NCBI GenBank assembly: GCA_963978545.1
Contig: OZ021722.1
Span: forward strand, 13,107,801-13,171,800
DNA: 64,000 nt
From: Linyphia triangularis
Taxonomy: Eukaryota > Arthropoda > Arachnida > Araneae > Linyphiidae
Direction: 5' to 3'
Below are positions 49,325-62,136 of this stretch, one piece after another. The notes beneath the pieces are model-generated. The model was not told the DNA's origin and ran no database searches. It was given only the letters and a program-made list of their open reading frames with translations. A program made the translations under genes and the position numbers. Each line of letters opens with the position of its first letter. The first letter of the stretch is position 1.

Positions 49325-50844
49325 TGTAGGGCTTCTGCAAAGAATGATCGGAGTCTGTTTCTCTCAATTCTCCAGAAAAGCTGATTTAAAGTTTCAAGTC
49401 TCAGGACTTGTATCAGGGTTGAGGTTAATAGTTGCTCAAAATCTGACGTACCATGATATTTAGTTGCCAGAGGACTCCGCCAGGTTAAATTATTTGCTAT
49501 AAATTTGCATATGATGGGAAAACTTCTATTTTGAAAAAATTGGACTCTGATCGTTCTTTGCCGTGGCCCTTCATATGTGATATGTCAAATTAAAGATCAC
49601 GTCCAAAAAAGTTCCCATAACAAAATTCTCGCAGAAAATAATACCAAGAGAACAGGAAATATCAAGTTGAGATCAATTAGTTATTACCAAAAGTTGATCC
49701 AAACCCCAAGATTTGAATGAAGAAAAAATATTAAAATTTAATTGTTTTATTAATATCAAAAATGATTCTATAGTTATTGAAGAACATGTTATTCAAATTT
49801 GGTGATCTTATTGGACCAGGTACATAATTTTTTCCCCATTTAGTTAATCTTAGTGTTCTTTTCAATATATTTGTAATCTTTAAACGCGTTTTTTCAGGAT
49901 TGTGTTTTTGAAATTTGTTCTTTGAATTGCTAAGGCTTTGTTATAAATAACGCTAGGGTATTTTTTTTTATAAATATTTTATTCTATTTAAATTAGTAAA
50001 CAAAAATATGCTGAGTTTTTTGTTTAATAATGTGTAGCTGTATTATTTTTTTGAAATATTTAAATTTAGAAAATGGATTTTTTTCTTCTGATATTTTAGT
50101 GCCGTTGACCAAATATTTTCTAATACAATTTATTTTCATATTTTAATAAATAACTTAACATGAGTCTTTTTAAAATAGTTCAATGATGTCGTTTAAATTA
50201 ATCAGACCAGAATTTAAAAATAAAAAATAAAACGGTGCTAGGCTTTTAAAAAAAAATCGAAAAAATTCTGTAAAATTGCACTTTTCCCTCCCATAAAATA
50301 AAAAATTAATATTTTATGTAAAAAAAAAATCGGCACAGTTTCTTATATTGAAAGTTTCTAACTAAGTTCCAGATTTGAAATCACCAAGTTGAATAATCAA
50401 AAATTAAGCCGTTGGTGTAAGGGTCTATCTTAAGTCTAAATTATTATTGCTAATTACAAGTATTATTATCACTAATACTATAAAAGTCTCAAAAATTGAA
50501 TAAGATTATACAATATTTTACCAGAAGTTCTAACTAACAAATTCTACTAGAAGTCTACTTAAAGTTTTCTTGAAAAAGATCTGGCACAATAGTTCAATAG
50601 GAAGCATGCATTTTGTTCATTTTAAATGAAAAAAGATCTCATAGGATCTTCTAAATAGAGAAAGCGGAAGAGAATTCGAAGATTCAAAGGCAAGTTTCCT
50701 CATAAATTTTGTCTCCAAAAATCCAATCATCATCAAATTTGTCTGAGAAAATTAAGCCTGAAATGTTCAATATTATGTGATATTTAAATAATCTTTTTGA
50801 AAAATAGGCGTTTACAGAAAATCTTAAGTTTGAAGAATCCTTTT
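49325..50844. other. AT-rich unique sequence
   Basis: No gene, inverted ends or tandem structure recognised. Confidence 0.4.
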
Positions 50845-50935
50845 AATGGCCGTGTGTTTAGCAGTCTGGTTTTGCATGCCGAAAATACCGGGTTTGAATT
50901 TAGGATTAGGCAGGTTGGAGGGAGTATAAGCTCAA
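50845..50935 (+). mobile_element. Degenerate tRNA-type SINE head (second family), plus strand
   Basis: Reads ATGGCCGTGTGTTTAGCAGT (box A-like GTGTGTTTAGC) and ACCGGGTTTGAATTTAGG (box B-like GGTTTGAATT). Decayed and truncated directly before MITE B3. Confidence 0.45.
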
Positions 50936-50945
50936 CGACCTAATA

Positions 50946-51604
50946 GTCCGAGAGGTGACAACAATTTTTGGACCCCTTCGAAATCCATTCTGAAATTTTT
51001 ATAGAAAATGGAGAAAAGTGAATAGATTACGAATCCACTGGTCTGCCGTGGCAAAAATGGCCGAAACTGATCAAAAATCGACTTGCAATGAGTCGAACTA
51101 AAATCCGATTGCCAAATATGTCATAACTTGCCAAAAAGAGAACAAACTTTTTCGTCTGGCAACCCACTTCATTTTGATTTTCAATGAGAAAAAGGGCAAA
51201 CGATTTTTGATCTTCTGCTCGGAAAACTTGTATCTTTTAAAAGTAAGCCAAATTGGCTACATCAGTTACGTCATTAGTGACGTAATATTTTTTGCCAACT
51301 TGGCTCCCTTTTAATAGATGCAAGTAGACCGTCGCCAGATATCCGAATCGTCTGCAACCTTCTTAATTGAAAATTAAAGAGTGAGGATTACCAAATAAAA
51401 AAAAAATGCTCATTATTTGACAAGTTATGGCGCATTTGGCAATTTTATTTAGTTCAACTCATTAAAAGTCAATTTTGAACCAGTTTCGGCCATTTTTGCC
51501 ACGGCAGACCAGTGGATTCGTAATCTACTCACTTTTCTCTAATTTCTATAAAAAATTCAGAATGATGCTCGATGAGATCCAAAAATTACAGTCGCCTCTC
51601 AGTC
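50946..51604 (+). mobile_element. Family B palindromic MITE, copy B3
   Basis: 659 bp, flanked by TA (50944-50945 and 51605-51606). The arms run from GTCCGAGAGGTGACAACAAT to CAGTCGCCTCTCAGTC and are inverted copies over ~195 bp. Same orientation as B2. The loop includes TTGGCTCCCTTTTAATAGAT. It sits between two tRNA-type SINE fragments. Confidence 0.92.
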
Positions 51605-51606
51605 TA

Positions 51607-51745
51607 TAATCAATGACGGCTAATCAGACCGGGACCTAAAGCCTAACTTGGATTTCAAACCCATGCTTAACCCGGGGTTTAAACCCGGCACATTTGGTAT
51701 GCGAGGCCAGAGCTCTAACCACACAGCCATAAGGTGGGGCGTAGG
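51607..51745 (-). mobile_element. SINE of the second tRNA-derived family
   Basis: Minus strand has box A-like GTGTGGTTAGAGCTCTGGCC and box B-like CCGGGTTTAAACCCCGG, then AAGCATGGGTTTGAAATCC and GGTCCCGGTCTGATTAGCCG. It is better preserved than the other members of this family. Confidence 0.65.
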
Positions 51746-53145
51746 GGTGCACGCCTGATTATCCATTACTGTGAATGAGAAATAGATCTTTGAGTATACC
51801 AACCAATTCGAAGATCCCTACAAATTTGATAAATATTTGTTTACTCACATAAATAAATGAAAATAATCAAAGTCGATATTAGTTTTTCGAAATTCTTATT
51901 TACCTAGCCCGATCAAAACACACAACAAAATCTGTGACGTCAAGAGTTCTTACTGTTTCTATGATTATCGTGATTTTTCTGCCATATAGTTGGCGTTGCT
52001 AGACCATTGTCACATTCCGTACAGGTTGGCGCGATTTGCGAGAAGCTTGGAAAAATGGTTTCCGCTGGCGCATTTCAAGCCAAGATGTTTGGGAAGCCAT
52101 GACATCACATTCAATTCGAGCCGAATGAATCGTTTTCTTGCCAACGTCTAACAGGGAAAGTTTGTTGGTAAATTTAAAAAAAGAAAGAAAAAAAAAAAGC
52201 GCGTTGAGCAGAAATTTTTCTGTTTATTGTCTTTTCGAAACATTTAGAATTGAATAAAAAAATAAAAAAGTAAAAAATGTGGGAATTGTCCATTGCGATT
52301 TAATAGTTTTCTATTTCTATCTCCGAAATGGCAACAGTCATATTAAACAAATTGGAATTCTTTCGGATACATGCAATCTATTTTCATCTGTTATACTAAC
52401 AAAAACTATTAATTTATTGAATTATTAATACTAAAGGTCAAAATGGTTACATTAAAAAAAGAACTTGAAGTTCATTAGGGAGTTAATTAACATTTAATTA
52501 GCCGCTTTTAATTAATTAAAAGATTTCCTTTTCCCCGAGTTTATACTATTTTTTACCGAGTTTATATTTTTTTTTTCATCAGGAAGAGGTTTGACTAGGT
52601 TTTTAATTTTTTATATGAAGTACATGATTTCGCTTAATTATTGTAAATTACAAAAAATTTGTTCTTAAAGGCTAATTAAAATACAATTGTTTCAATACAT
52701 GAACAAAGTAATATTTATACGCATCCAAAAGTAAATTTTTTTTCTTTCGTATATATTTTTCTTACACATGCTCAGCATTTTGTTTAAAATAATATTCAAA
52801 GTACTGATAATAATTAAAAGGATTTGGAATCCAAAGGTTATAGAACATAACACATCAGGATATACTTACGTATTTTCAACAAAATTCAAACAAAGTATAT
52901 TAATTCTTTTTTTTTATAAAATGGACAATTTTGAGCGAAATAATAAGAACTCATTAAATATAATTTCCGAGAATATTACTAGGATTAAAAGATAAAATTT
53001 ATCTAACGTCTACATTTTAGAAAGAAAAGAGCATAAAATTATCCCTGTAAGATAAATACGAATTATGTAAAAAAAAAAAGACTATTTAAAAATAATATGA
53101 CATATAATATGCAAGTAATTAATGCTCTTACCACTTTGCACTGCA

Positions 53146-53182
<37 letters not shown>

Positions 53183-54801
53183 AAGATTGAGAAAGATAAT
53201 GTTTCATACGTAGATGAAACTAAGCACCTATGCATGGTATAAAAAAATTCTCAGAAAAGAATGTAAGGAAAATAAAGAGATAGAATTTTAAAGAACAAAC
53301 AATTGGACTAATTATGTAAATGCGAAACTCTTAAAATGTTTGGTCTTTTTAAAAAAAACCAGACAAAAAAAAAAAAAACTTTTTACATTTAGTTCTGCTA
53401 AACATTTTACCTTTTTGCGCCTATTCCTCTGATTGGATAATCTTTTCGATATACAAAATACACCGCACTAAATCCTTAAAAATTACACTTCATTTTTTTT
53501 TTTTAACAGAAAAGACAATTTCAGTCACTTTAAGTGCTTCTTTTATTCCAAAAAAAGAATCTCACCAACATAGAACGATAGATAGAATGAAAACTCTTTT
53601 TTTTTTTTTTTTTTTTTTTTAGATCCTTTTAAAGTTCCCTTCCTTATTGGATGAATTCGAAATTCATGCAAAATTCATTTCACTTCTCTTCGAGATCCCC
53701 TCTTTATCGTTTGGCATGCAAAGCATCCTCGTCTGCGGAATGAAATAAGGTATATTTGCGCATTATTTCAACTGTAATAGACACATTTTGTTTAAAAGTT
53801 TTCGGTCGCCTTATTCGCCTTTGTTTAGGCTCCTGTCTGTTATTTATTATTTTATTTTTCTCCTCTCCCCCCCCCCCCCTCCCATTCCCTACTCTGAAGT
53901 GGTGCGAATTCGAAAGCTCTTTATTTGTAAATTGGTTCACTTAAACATTGAAGAGGGCTTCCACAAATTAACTTTGCGCATTTCGCATACATTGTACAAT
54001 TTTCGCTACCTTATTCTCCGTACGTACGCTCAACTCGGAATCTTATTTTTTTTTTAAATTTCTTTCGTAATTTGTTATTCAGTGGCGTGCGGACCGGCTG
54101 GAATTTGTTTACGTTCTTCCCCTTTATTTCTTGTCAATTTCCCACTCGCCTTTTCCTTCCTAGATGTTGGCAACGGTGAAATAAAAACAAAATGGTGCCG
54201 TGACTGGAGGGGGTGGAGGAATCGGAGAAGCGTGTTTAAGTAATCGAGTTCTGATCAAAAATGAAACACTTTTTCGCGCCCTCGCTGGAATAGCTTTTCT
54301 TTAAGGAGCTTCCGAAGGAATGCAATACCTGGGAATCAAATTTCCGTTTTTATGCTTCCGAGTCGATATTCATCAATAAATCCAGACGCTTATTGAAGAA
54401 ATTGCGCATATGCGACACCGGGAAACATCACACCCACTGAAACAGACGAAAAAACTAAAAAGTGTGTAAGATGTACAAATATTTTCGTTCCAATGAAGCG
54501 GTAATTCTTTACTTCGGGATGGGAAGTAAGCTTTTGAATAAAATATGTCTTCGCTTTACGTAAACGTGACTTTTTGTTTGCACATTTTCCTTGTGTTCTT
54601 ATAACTTCGAAATAACTAATGATATTTATTTTAATGAGATTTTGATAACATGTTCTTCTTTTACTCGGATTTTGAAGAACGTAACGCCTTGCTAATATTG
54701 ACCATTTAAAACACCATTCGTATTTCTTAGATGGATGTCCTTAAGCTTTGAGCAAAATACTTCATTTCATTTGAAAGCTTATAAGGCAGTTGCTTGACAT
54801 T
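51746..54801. other. 3 kb unique sequence with two GC-richer islands
   Basis: GC-richer islands at 51900-52150 and 54090-54440; the rest is AT-rich with A runs (53150-53181) and T runs (53598-53621) and a C run at 53866-53879. No gene or repeat identified. Confidence 0.35.
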
Positions 54802-54805
54802 TTAA

Positions 54806-55466
54806 CCCTTTTCACTCGTATGTCCCCGTATATGGGACATCACTCGTTTTATCATCGCGCTCGTATGTCCCCGTATAGGGGACATCGCATCTGCATTGGG
54901 CAAACTGTGATAACTTAACCAAACCATTTCTGTTCGAAGTATTTCTAAGTTGATTTGATTTGGTGGAGGTGCCGGCATTACGTTCCGCCCCTAAATATTG
55001 TTTATATAGTTTGTTCATATTATTACATTTCTTAGATTTTTAACCTTTTGAACTCCTAGCCATTCTGGACGGCTACCAGCAGCTCAGCCCTAGTGTTTCC
55101 CTTGCGCAAGTAAATTTCAACAAACCCAACCATCGACAAACTCTCCTTATCGCTCCTTTCAAGTGACACAGAAAAGTGCTCAGACCGTCATGAACCAACA
55201 TTTCTCACGTTCTCTTTTGACACAAACCCCGCTAAAATGTTTTTTTTTTTTAATACATATCTTGGTAATTTTAGCATATTTTGATTTGATTTCTTGTGCC
55301 ATTTCAAGAGAAAACTTCAGGGAAACATGTATTTCTCAAAAAGTTGTGCTGGAAAAAGTTAATTCTCCGTAATCACTAATGAACATTAATGTCCCCTGAG
55401 AGAGCACATCCGAGCGATATGCTAGATTACGATGTCCCCTGAGAGGGGACAGCGGAATGCAAAGGG
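54806..55466. mobile_element. piggyBac-like element flanked by TTAA, with subterminal GTCCCC repeats
   Basis: TTAA at 54802-54805 and 55467-55470. Termini are CCCTTTTCACTC on the left and GGAATGCAAAGGG on the right (inverted with mismatches). Next to each end are repeated small palindromes: TATGTCCCCGTATATGGGAC and GTCCCCGTATAGGGGACAT on the left, TGTCCCCTGAGAGGGGACA on the right. Such subterminal repeats may be transposase binding sites. No transposase frame. A second piggyBac-type left end (TTAACCTTTTGAACTCC at 55040) lies inside. Confidence 0.7.
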
Positions 55467-55743
55467 TTAATACGGTGTAGTGTAATATACTCAAGTATTC
55501 TTAGTAGTTTCAATAAATTATTTTGACACGTTGAAAAATAAAATATTATGTGGCCACATTCCCATCCTAGGTCAAGGGGTGTATTCAGGGGCTATATTTT
55601 TAAATTTTTGATTTACGGATGGTAAACCTTCCAGTTAAATTGGAACACATTTCCCTCAAAAAATTCATCTTGATTGAACATGAAAAAAAATTCCGAGTTA
55701 TTTGCTAACTTTCTAAAGCATAATTATGAGTGCAAAGGGTTAA
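55040..55743. mobile_element. Second piggyBac-like element, overlapping the previous one
   Basis: TTAACCTTTTGAACTCC at 55040 and GAGTGCAAAGGGTTAA ending at 55743 form a loosely matched inverted pair of the family seen at 672-875. It interleaves with 54806-55466, so at least one of the two pairings must be wrong or rearranged. Confidence 0.4.
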
Positions 55744-55760
55744 TCTTAATTTAATTTCAT

Positions 55761-56088
55761 CACATTCGCTGCCGATCACATGCCAGCCTAGAATATCGGG
55801 TTGTTTCCAGGTAGCCTGTCCTGATCAGACTGCGCCCGATAGGGGTTGCCGTTCTTTACTGGAATTACCTGAAACTGTGTTTTTTAAAACACAAACTTAC
55901 AGCTAACCTTATGGGGGAATACAAGATGTATTTTATATTTATGTCACATGACAAATATTATGTTACTTCAGATAATTCCAGCGGACATAACTAACAGAAC
56001 ATTATAACGGAAACTCCGATTCGGTGCAGTCTGACTTTTAGGGAGTAAAAGTGCAATCCGCGCTGGCGCGTGATAGGCAGTGAATGTG
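55761..56088. mobile_element. TTAA-type MITE with 25-bp inverted ends
   Basis: 328 bp. The left end CACATTCGCTGCCGATCAC and the right end GTGATAGGCAGTGAATGTG are inverted, with further matching into GCCAGC / GCTGGC. TTAA follows at 56089-56092. The left target copy is decayed (TCAT). Non-coding. A piggyBac-like family distinct from the CCCTTTG type. Confidence 0.75.
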
Positions 56089-56092
56089 TTAA

Positions 56093-56843
56093 AGGGTATT
56101 TTATAAGTAAAGCAAATTTTCAAACTCAAAGTAAACTTCACGTCTCCATTTTGTGTTTGAGAGTATTATTTACATTCATATTTAACATACAAAAACAAAG
56201 AAGCGATAGATGTAAAATGTAATAATAAGTAATGACATGTGGTATAATGCGTCAGGTAAAATGATTGTTTTATGCCATGAAAAAAAGTCTTGCAAATCAC
56301 AAAATAAGTGTTTGTATTTAAAATACTTAACCCATTTATAATTTTAAACTCCTCTTGAAATTATCACAAATTTTTTGGAAATTGTAACAAGCACATAATT
56401 TACATTAACAACAATTCTTTATTGGTATATTATGTAGGAATTTACATTAAGTTTCAAAGGCACATATTAGTGAGTTTTTATTAAGCTTTGTCGATATACG
56501 ATATGGAAATTCTACTGAGTTTACCAGCATATTTTTACATATATTATTGTAGAAAAAAGAATATCTTGAAATTTGTAAGCTGTTAAAAGATATTTATAAA
56601 TAAAATAGATATATTTAAACCAATTATAATTAAGATATCTTATAATTTACGTATCAGAATTAGCTTAAAGTAAATTTCGCTTTATTTCAATCACTAATTA
56701 AAGACAATTGATCACATTTCATTTTATTTTTAACTTTTCTAAAAAAGTTAAATTTAAGTCGAACAATTTTATTATTTAACTACAAATATCGCAAGCTTAC
56801 AGTTATATTATAAATATAACTATAAGTATCAAGTAAACAAACG
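56093..56843. other. AT-rich unique sequence
   Basis: Nothing recognised. Confidence 0.35.
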
Positions 56844-56973
56844 AGAAACATTCGATTGGTTGGTTGGTTGTTTTCAGATTATCTGGCGCCGTCAGCAACA
56901 CGAGGGCTATAATGCGCCGAAACATTCGTCATTTGACATACCAACATACATTTACAAACACCCATGCCTAACA

Positions 56974-56988
56974 CGGGACTCGGAACCC
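56974..56988 (-). promoter_or_regulatory. Pol III box B in SINE C8, with an extra base
   Basis: Minus strand GGGTTCCGAGTCCCG. Canonical box B is GGTTCGANTCC; here one C is inserted (GGTTC-C-GAGTCC). C4, C5 and C7 lack the insertion, so it marks a subfamily. Confidence 0.65.
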
Positions 56989-57012
56989 GCAACCTCGCGG
57001 TCTAGAAGCTAG

Positions 57013-57028
57013 CACGCTAACCACTATA
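57013..57028 (-). promoter_or_regulatory. Pol III box A in SINE C8
   Basis: Minus strand TATAGTGGTTAGCGTG fits the tRNA internal promoter box A (TRGYNNANNNG). Confidence 0.7.
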
Positions 57029-57054
57029 CCGTTTGGTCGGCAAGAAACATTCGA

Positions 57055-58384
57055 AACAGAATAAACAAAAACATGAGGGTGACCTATTCCAAAGTATTCT
57101 TCGGCCATCCCTTTTGTTAAAACTCCCAGAACAAGAATTCTCGAATTCCGAAATCCGAAAGAAGTGCAATTCTGGCGATGATAGAAGGGCTCCGAAACAG
57201 CCGTAACGACCCGAAGTTGAAAAAGAATGTGAAATTTCTGCAACTAAAGCTCCTCAGTGATTATGGGAAAAGACTGCCGCAATCTTTGTCCCAAATGCCC
57301 AGTGTCCCGTGTGAGAATTTTCCTAACGAAACAAAGATGACTCCCGGCGACCATTGAGAAATGGTGCCTGCCGGGGGGTTGCTGGATTTACAACAAACTT
57401 CTCGTTTGGAAACGGTCGCCAAAGAGAACCGTTACTTGGCGAGTGATTCAATTAATGTTGTGAGTTACCGATGAAGGTAACGCGGAATCGAAAATTAGGG
57501 GAAATGTCGATTTTGAGATTTTAATTAGTTTCAAATAGCTGCTTTCGTGATGTTTACAGTGATTACTTGGCGATAGCTATATCGGAAATGTCACCAGCAA
57601 AAAAAGATATATTGTGCAGGAGTACTAAGTTTTAAGGGGGATTGTTTACTTTAAACTTGATTTAGTCAGAACTAAGTGTTTGATGTTAGATGTACCTTTT
57701 CAAAGTAACTAGAAGAGATATTGAATTGAAATTTTTAGAGCGATAAATCAAACATTTGTTTATTACTTTAAAATAGGATTTTCAAAAATATTGCCTAGTT
57801 TCTTAAAAAAGTAATTTTGTACTAAAACATTGCCAAAAAATTTTAAAAAAACAACACTTTCATACATTTTACAGTGAAAATCATTTTCTATTTGATGTGA
57901 GTTATTTAAAATAAAATAAATTTAAATTTGATAGATTTAATATCAAAATTGATAAAACCTTTTATGACTTATTTTTTGGATCTAATGATGTATTTATAAT
58001 ATTATGTAATGCATTTTTAATAGACATGATTTTATCTATAAAATAATTCAGAAACTATATTTTTAATTTTAAGAATTTTGATTTAAATATATGTCCCCCC
58101 TTCCCCCCCCCCCCCCCAGTCCACCCACTCTCATCTAAAAATAGATTCAGAGGATTTCAGTAAATGTATAACTTTAATTTAGTTTTTTACGTTTATAACT
58201 TAAGAGATTCTACAGGAATAAACATTTTTAATACAAATGTAGATTTTTTTTTCATTGAAAAACAACTGCTACTTTGATATGTATAGCGGTATTTTCAAAC
58301 TATACAAACCAAGTTGAACCCCTGAAATCCTACTAATTGTCATTATTTGCATTTTTAAACAAATATTTTAGTTTGTTTTGTTAA
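57055..58384. other. Unique sequence with a GC-richer island
   Basis: 57060-57500 is GC-richer, and no gene is recognised. A C-rich run lies at 58096-58119. Confidence 0.35.
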
Positions 58385-58388
58385 CTAA

Positions 58389-58566
58389 CCCATTAACGAC
58401 AACTTTGAAATGGATAAAAAAGTCATTGTTTTTATCTTGTTTATTTAGATCATTTAAAGTATATTTTTAATTTTTTAGATTTTTTGGAAAATTATTATTA
58501 TTATTTAAAAAGTTGAACCACAAGTGGACAGTTGGACAAATTTTCTTACCAACCCTCGTTAATGGG
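58389..58566. mobile_element. Small TTAA-type MITE (178 bp)
   Basis: Ends CCCATTAACGA and TCGTTAATGGG are perfectly inverted. TTAA follows at 58567-58570; the left copy reads CTAA (58385-58388). Non-coding. Confidence 0.65.
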
Positions 58567-58570
58567 TTAA

Positions 58571-60269
58571 GCATAAGATCATTCGAAACAAAGAGCACTT
58601 AACCGCCAAATGTGGCGAACAATCCCAGCGCAAACTGTTGAGATCCCATTCCGCGCCATATCACTCACTTCTCTGTGGCAAGAGAGAAATTTAGTCTTCA
58701 CGGTAAACTTCTTCCTCCCCCCTCCCCCTCCGCTATATCTATCGGGTTTCTCCAAAGAGGGGGGGCTATCTTTGACTTCACGCCCGGACGCCCCCCCCCC
58801 CCTTCATCCAAATCAATCTCCCCTCATTTGCCGCGGAGTTTTTAAAGCGGAAATTTAAATTGAGTATAACTTTTGCTCAGATCTCTTCTATTGGCTTCAC
58901 TGCGCAAATGAACGAAATCTCTCTCTCTCTCTGAATTTGGCGGATTTCTACACGGGTGGCTAAGTTTAGTTAAGTTACCACTATTTTTTTTTCTCTTCTT
59001 ATTTTCCCTTTTGGGTGTTGTCGTTGGTTTTGACGTTTTATAGGTTTTCTTTAAAGTTTGAGGAGAAGAGGGGGGGGGGGGGCTAGTGAGTGTAATTATG
59101 GAAAGTTGATGGTGGGGGGATTAAGTGATAAGGAAGTAGTTGTTAGGACAACTTTGACCAATTAGGTGGAAATTTTCGGGAGATTTTTAGGTACCAAGAT
59201 GGAAATGAGGCAGGGGAGGTATTTTGAATGGAATGTCGTTTGAGTAAATGTTCTTAATAATTTGATATAAAAATTAATGGATAGTAAAACGGTTTTCTCC
59301 AAAATAAAGTATTCAAAACTGTAATTAACTCCATCGTTTCTTACATTAGAAGTGGTCATGCATTGATACTTCTGACATTGCAAAATAATGTACCTTATTT
59401 GATTATGCGATTATTAACCTTATTTGATAATTAACCTTAATAGTTTCTAGAAAAATCGCAACTGTACAAAGATATAAGTTTGAACTGCAATCAATATGTT
59501 TAAACAAATAGCTGGCACTTGCCTTATCACCAATACATTTTCCAATACGTATCTGTAATTTAATTTACACATTCTTGAAGTTTCTTTGAAAGTGTTATTT
59601 CCGCATCAATTTATAGTTCGAATGTAAATATGATATAGCTTTGTTTTCCTCTTTTTTTAGCAAAGTGTTAAAAAAAATTACCCCCCCCCCCAAAAAAAAA
59701 AAAAATTGTGTTAAGATTCAAAACACATTCCTAGATCTTTTATTCTATAGCCTTTCTTTCTAGGCTATACAATCATTAGAATTTATGAGATTTTACGAAT
59801 AGCGTTGGCTAATTTGCGTATGTGTGTTTACGACTGAATTTTCAGTGCTCAAATTTTTCTCAAAACTCTCACATGGAAAAATATTTTAACTACCTTTATT
59901 TACAGGAGACACATTTTTATTAATATTTTATTTTAACCACTACAGTCAGTAGTAAAAAACAGTATTTTCCTTTGTTAAAATATATTAAATGAATTTTAAC
60001 CAAAATCAGTTAGCTAGCAACAGTATCAGTTTTAACCAAAATCAGTAGTTTAATAATACATCAGTTATAAAAACTGGAATTTAAATTATAACCCAGGTAG
60101 CACAGGATTATTGACCAATGTCGGAATCAGGGTTTCTAGAAAATTGACCAATTTTGGCCAAAAGTCAAGCCTCGTTCCAAAATACACGATTTTTTTTTTT
60201 TTTTTTTAAATAAACATGTCAAAAATATTACAAAGCGCATGTTTTCGTTCCGATATTTTTAGAAAGTAT
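58571..60269. other. Unique sequence with a GC-richer, homopolymer-rich island
   Basis: 58600-59130 contains several C and G runs (58791-58802, 59071-59083) and a short (CT)n (58919-58932). No gene or repeat recognised. The remainder is AT-rich. Confidence 0.35.
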
Positions 60270-60326
60270 TGTTGCGTTGGTGGGTTCGAAAGACTTGAAG
60301 CCAAAGCAGATCAAAACTTACAGAAA

Positions 60327-60332
60327 TTTATT
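60327..60332 (-). promoter_or_regulatory. Polyadenylation signal of solo LTR L1
   Basis: AATAAA on the minus strand, about 260 bp downstream of the TATA box, matching L2. Confidence 0.6.
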
Positions 60333-60586
60333 CCAATATAACTCTTCGCAGATTCCTTTACAACTCCAGAACTTCTCGTTCTAGTAGACTCAATACAGCT
60401 CTATACACAACAATAGAGCACACACAGCAGTTAAACTTGACACACAACTGCTAAATCGCCGCAAAAGACAATGCAATACAGTTCGCTTTCGGAACACTCT
60501 GAATGCTCACTGAGACTCAGTATCTCAACTCAGTAATTCCAGTCAACTCACGGATTCAACTCAGTCAACTAACTGACTAACCCGGG

Positions 60587-60594
60587 CTTATATA
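60587..60594 (-). promoter_or_regulatory. TATA box of solo LTR L1
   Basis: TATATAAG on the minus strand, at the same relative position as in L2. Confidence 0.65.
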
Positions 60595-60985
60595 GGAGAG
60601 GCGGCGAACCTTCTTGAAACTTTTAGATGTAGATATTTAGAGAACTTTCCAGATCGTAGTCGAAAAGTCCTATACATGTACATGGGGACCGAAAATGTCG
60701 CCAAATTTGGTGACAAAAATTAGTCGCCAAAACTGTAGCCAACTTGGCTCTATCTCGCCAATTTGGCCAGATTGCCATTACCATAATGTTAAATGCCCTG
60801 CTCCTTGTAAAACTCGCTTCCCAGTGTTATCTCTGTAAAACTTGTTATCAAGCATTAAGACAAACATTGCGGGGAAGCAAACTAATGACGAACTATTGCA
60901 CTGCCTTATGCGAAATGTACATAAATTTTCCTATTTACAAAATTAACACTACGAAATATTTACAAATATACAAACATTCGTAATA

Positions 60986-61416
60986 GTATTTTACTTTTAA
61001 AACAGTGTATCAACATTTCAAAATTTTCAGTATATTTTATCTAGCATTTAGGTGAGATTGGCTAATATCGGTACCCAACGGTCGGTTAACAACTTTCTAA
61101 ATAGGGACTGGCCAATGCCGAGCTATATTGGCCAAAGTTGTACTACAGCTTGAAAATAGGTCGTTGTGCAAAGTTCTTGGATACAAGAATCTTTTGTTAC
61201 ACTAAAATCTTTTAACCCAGCATTTCCCAGCGTTTCTAGTTGTGTGGATCACCTAATGAGAAAAAAAAATTTGGAGGACCACTAGCAAATAGGGTATGTG
61301 CTTGTGAGTACGTCAGTAATTTGTAAAACACACTGTACGCAATGAGGATTAAAAAAAAATTGTTTTTCAAAGAATGAAACTTTATTGTATTCACTTTAAT
61401 GTCACAACTATAAGAA

Positions 61417-61460
<44 letters not shown>
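60986..61460. other. Spacer between the two solo LTRs, ending in (AT)n
   Basis: Contains a loose GGCCAAT-type motif region (61050-61160) and a perfect (AT)20 at 61421-61460. CAGCATTTCCCAGC near 61219 and GGGAACAGCTG near 62523 may be decayed ends of an older hAT-like element into which L2 inserted. Confidence 0.35.
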
Positions 61461-61464
<4 letters not shown>

Positions 61465-61858
61465 ACGAATTTTTGTATATTTGTAAATATTTCGTAGTAT
61501 TAATTTTGTAAATAGGAAAATTTATGTACATCTCGCATAAGGCAGTGCAGTAGTTCGTCTTTAGTTTGCTTCCCCGCAATGTATGTCTTAAGCTTGATAA
61601 CGAGTTTTACAGAGGTAACGCTGGGAAACGAGTTTTACAAGGAGCAGGGCATTTAACGTTATGGTAATAGAAATCTCGCCAAATTGGCGAGATAGAGCCA
61701 AGTTGGTGAAGGTTTTGGCAACTAATTTTTGTCTCCAAACTTGGCAACCATTTGACGAAATTTTCGGTCCCCATGTACATGTATAGGACTTTTCGACTAC
61801 GATCTGGAGAGTTCTCCAAATATCTACCTCTAGAAGTTTCGAGAAGTTTCTCCTCCCC

Positions 61859-61866
61859 TATATAAG
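61859..61866 (+). promoter_or_regulatory. TATA box of solo LTR L2
   Basis: TATATAAG followed by GC-richer sequence, conserved in L1. Confidence 0.7.
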
Positions 61867-62136
61867 CCCGAGTTGACGGAGGTTAGTAGTTGTTGACTGG
61901 AGTTAGTTGACTGCGCTGGTTAGTCAGTGAGTTGACTGGAATTACTGATTCTCAGTGAACATTCCGAGTAGTTCTAAAGCGAACTGTATTGCATTGTCTT
62001 TTGCGGCGATTTAGCAGTTGTGTTGTTAAGTTTTTAACTGCTGTTTTGTGCTATATTGTTGTGAAAAGAGCTGTATTGAGTCTACTAGAACGAGAAGTTC
62101 CGGAGTTGCAAGAGAATCTGTGAAGAGTTATATTGG

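Larger units (their letters stand above)
56856..57042 (-). mobile_element. tRNA-derived SINE, copy C8
   Basis: Full-length minus-strand SINE flanked by an exact 12-bp duplication AGAAACATTCGA (56844-56855 and 57043-57054). The tail is (AACC)n, seen here as TTGGTTGGTTGGTTG at the left edge. On the minus strand one frame reads RPNGIVVSVLASRPRGCGF across the tRNA-like head, a by-product of the SINE and not a gene. Confidence 0.95.
60270..60985 (-). mobile_element. Solo LTR, copy L1
   Basis: 716 bp on the minus strand, homologous to L2 at 61461-62199. It is bounded by TG...CA-type ends, the terminal CA being changed (TAATA where TAACA is expected on the plus strand). It is flanked by a 4-bp duplication GTAT (60266-60269 and 60986-60989). 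On the minus strand it contains TATATAAG and AATAAA in the order expected for an LTR. No internal retroelement sequence adjoins it, so it is a solo LTR left by recombination. A 4-bp duplication suits a Ty3/gypsy-type element. Confidence 0.9.

Noticed and set aside
56974..57028. A tRNA gene
   Set aside because: Box A and box B are present, but no acceptor stem or complete cloverleaf can be formed, and the sequence recurs eight times with TSDs. These are SINE heads.
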